From: an uncultured Actinomycetes bacterium | GTDB lineage: Bacteria > Actinomycetota > Thermoleophilia > Gaiellales > F1-60-MAGs149 | Length of the DNA: 5,295 nt | Assembly (NCBI GenBank): GCA_903873565.1 | Contig: CAIQOY010000285.1 | Span: 1-5,295 of the forward strand | Direction of reading: 5' to 3' | Part shown: positions 5,164 through 5,295 of the stretch, piece after piece | How the letters are laid out: the number at the start of each line of letters is the position of its first letter | Numbering within the stretch: the first letter of the stretch is position 1 | Notes under the pieces: generated by a model | What the model saw: only the letters and a program-made list of their open reading frames with translations | What the model was told of the DNA's origin: nothing | Databases searched by the model: none | Translations under genes and position numbers: made by a program

Positions 5164-5175
5164 GTGTTCCGGGAT

Positions 5176-5181
5176 ACCCTA
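5176..5181 (-). promoter_or_regulatory. Putative -10 element of the ThDP enzyme operon
   Basis: Read on the - strand this is TAGGGT, the same hexamer as upstream of rpiA. Initiation about seven bases downstream, near 5168, would give a leader of about 17 bases that still holds the GGGAGGG ribosome site. It sits in the 44-base gap after the upstream stop codon. No clear -35 is seen. Confidence 0.35.
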
Positions 5182-5195
5182 GCCGGAGGCGAGGA

Positions 5196-5295
5196 TCAGC
5201 CGGCGATGCGGGCGCGCGACGGGGTCACGACGACGCGGTTCGAGAACGCGGACACGCCCCCGGGGCCCACCGCCCTGACGCGGAAGACCGCCTGC
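5196..5295 (-). CDS. Fibronectin type III domain protein, C-terminal end (5' part outside window)
   Basis: Reading the - strand in from the window edge gives 32 codons that end at TGA (5198-5196). The translation contains A-V-F-R-V-R-A-V-G-P-G-G-V-S-A-F-S-N-R-V-V-V-T-P. This is the closing F and G strands of a fibronectin type III domain: the Y/F-x-F-R-V-x-A-x-x-x-x-G-x-S-x-x-S-N pattern. A short basic tail, S-R-A-R-I-A-G, follows. Such domains in actinobacteria are mostly in secreted or surface proteins such as glycosidases and adhesins; which type this is cannot be seen. It lies 44 bases upstream of the ThDP enzyme gene on the same strand. The overlapping + strand reading from ATG 5206 has no recognisable content. 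Confidence 0.72.
   Translation of the reverse strand, partial: QAVFRVRAVGPGGVSAFSNRVVVTPSRARIAG

Noticed and set aside
5206..5295. A + strand gene starting at ATG 5206
   Set aside because: No ribosome site at good spacing, no recognisable protein, and it is antisense to a clear fibronectin type III ending.

Overview
The window is very GC-rich (clearly above 70% by eye), with coding frames strongly biased to G or C at the third codon position. It has TANNNT-type -10 elements and two apparent leaderless starts. This fits an actinobacterium. A deep-branching lineage such as Thermoleophilia (Solirubrobacterales) is my guess, but no marker gene here proves it. Nearly every base is coding, and no rRNA, tRNA, CRISPR array, insertion sequence or phage gene was seen.

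Layout from left to right. (1) Positions 1-896, + strand: the 3' end of a 6-phosphogluconolactonase gene, then rpiA (ribose-5-phosphate isomerase A). Both belong to the pentose phosphate pathway and are probably the tail of a larger cluster. (2) Positions 904-1470, - strand: a cysteine-free protein of the carboxymuconolactone decarboxylase/AhpD-like family, convergent with rpiA with only 7 bases between them. (3) Positions 1524-1551: a perfect 11-bp inverted repeat between the CMD-family gene and a divergent toxin-antitoxin pair. The pair is an AbrB-type antitoxin (1553-1888) and a VapC-like PIN-domain toxin (1885-2274) that overlap by four bases. The right half of the repeat covers a -10 element, as expected of an autoregulatory operator. 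(4) Positions 2319-2738, + strand: a DUF3830 (cyclophilin-like fold) protein. (5) Positions 5151-2735, - strand: a two-gene operon of a thiamine-diphosphate enzyme resembling 5-guanidino-2-oxopentanoate decarboxylase (AruI), followed by an exported glutaminyl-peptide cyclotransferase. The last gene and the DUF3830 gene end in the same CTAG tetranucleotide, so both stop codons lie in one palindrome. (6) Positions 5295-5196, - strand: the last 32 codons of a fibronectin type III domain protein, upstream of the ThDP enzyme gene.

Functionally the window is a patchwork: central carbon metabolism, a small toxin-antitoxin module, and a short catabolic or secretory operon. The toxin-antitoxin pair with its palindromic operator is the most self-contained system. 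The pairing of a 2-oxoacid decarboxylase with a secreted N-terminal glutamine cyclase is the least expected combination. I saw no clear sign of a wholly new multi-gene system. The most worthwhile leads are the promoter architecture (TANNNT, seven bases, ATG, seen twice), the operator, and the specificity of the ThDP enzyme.
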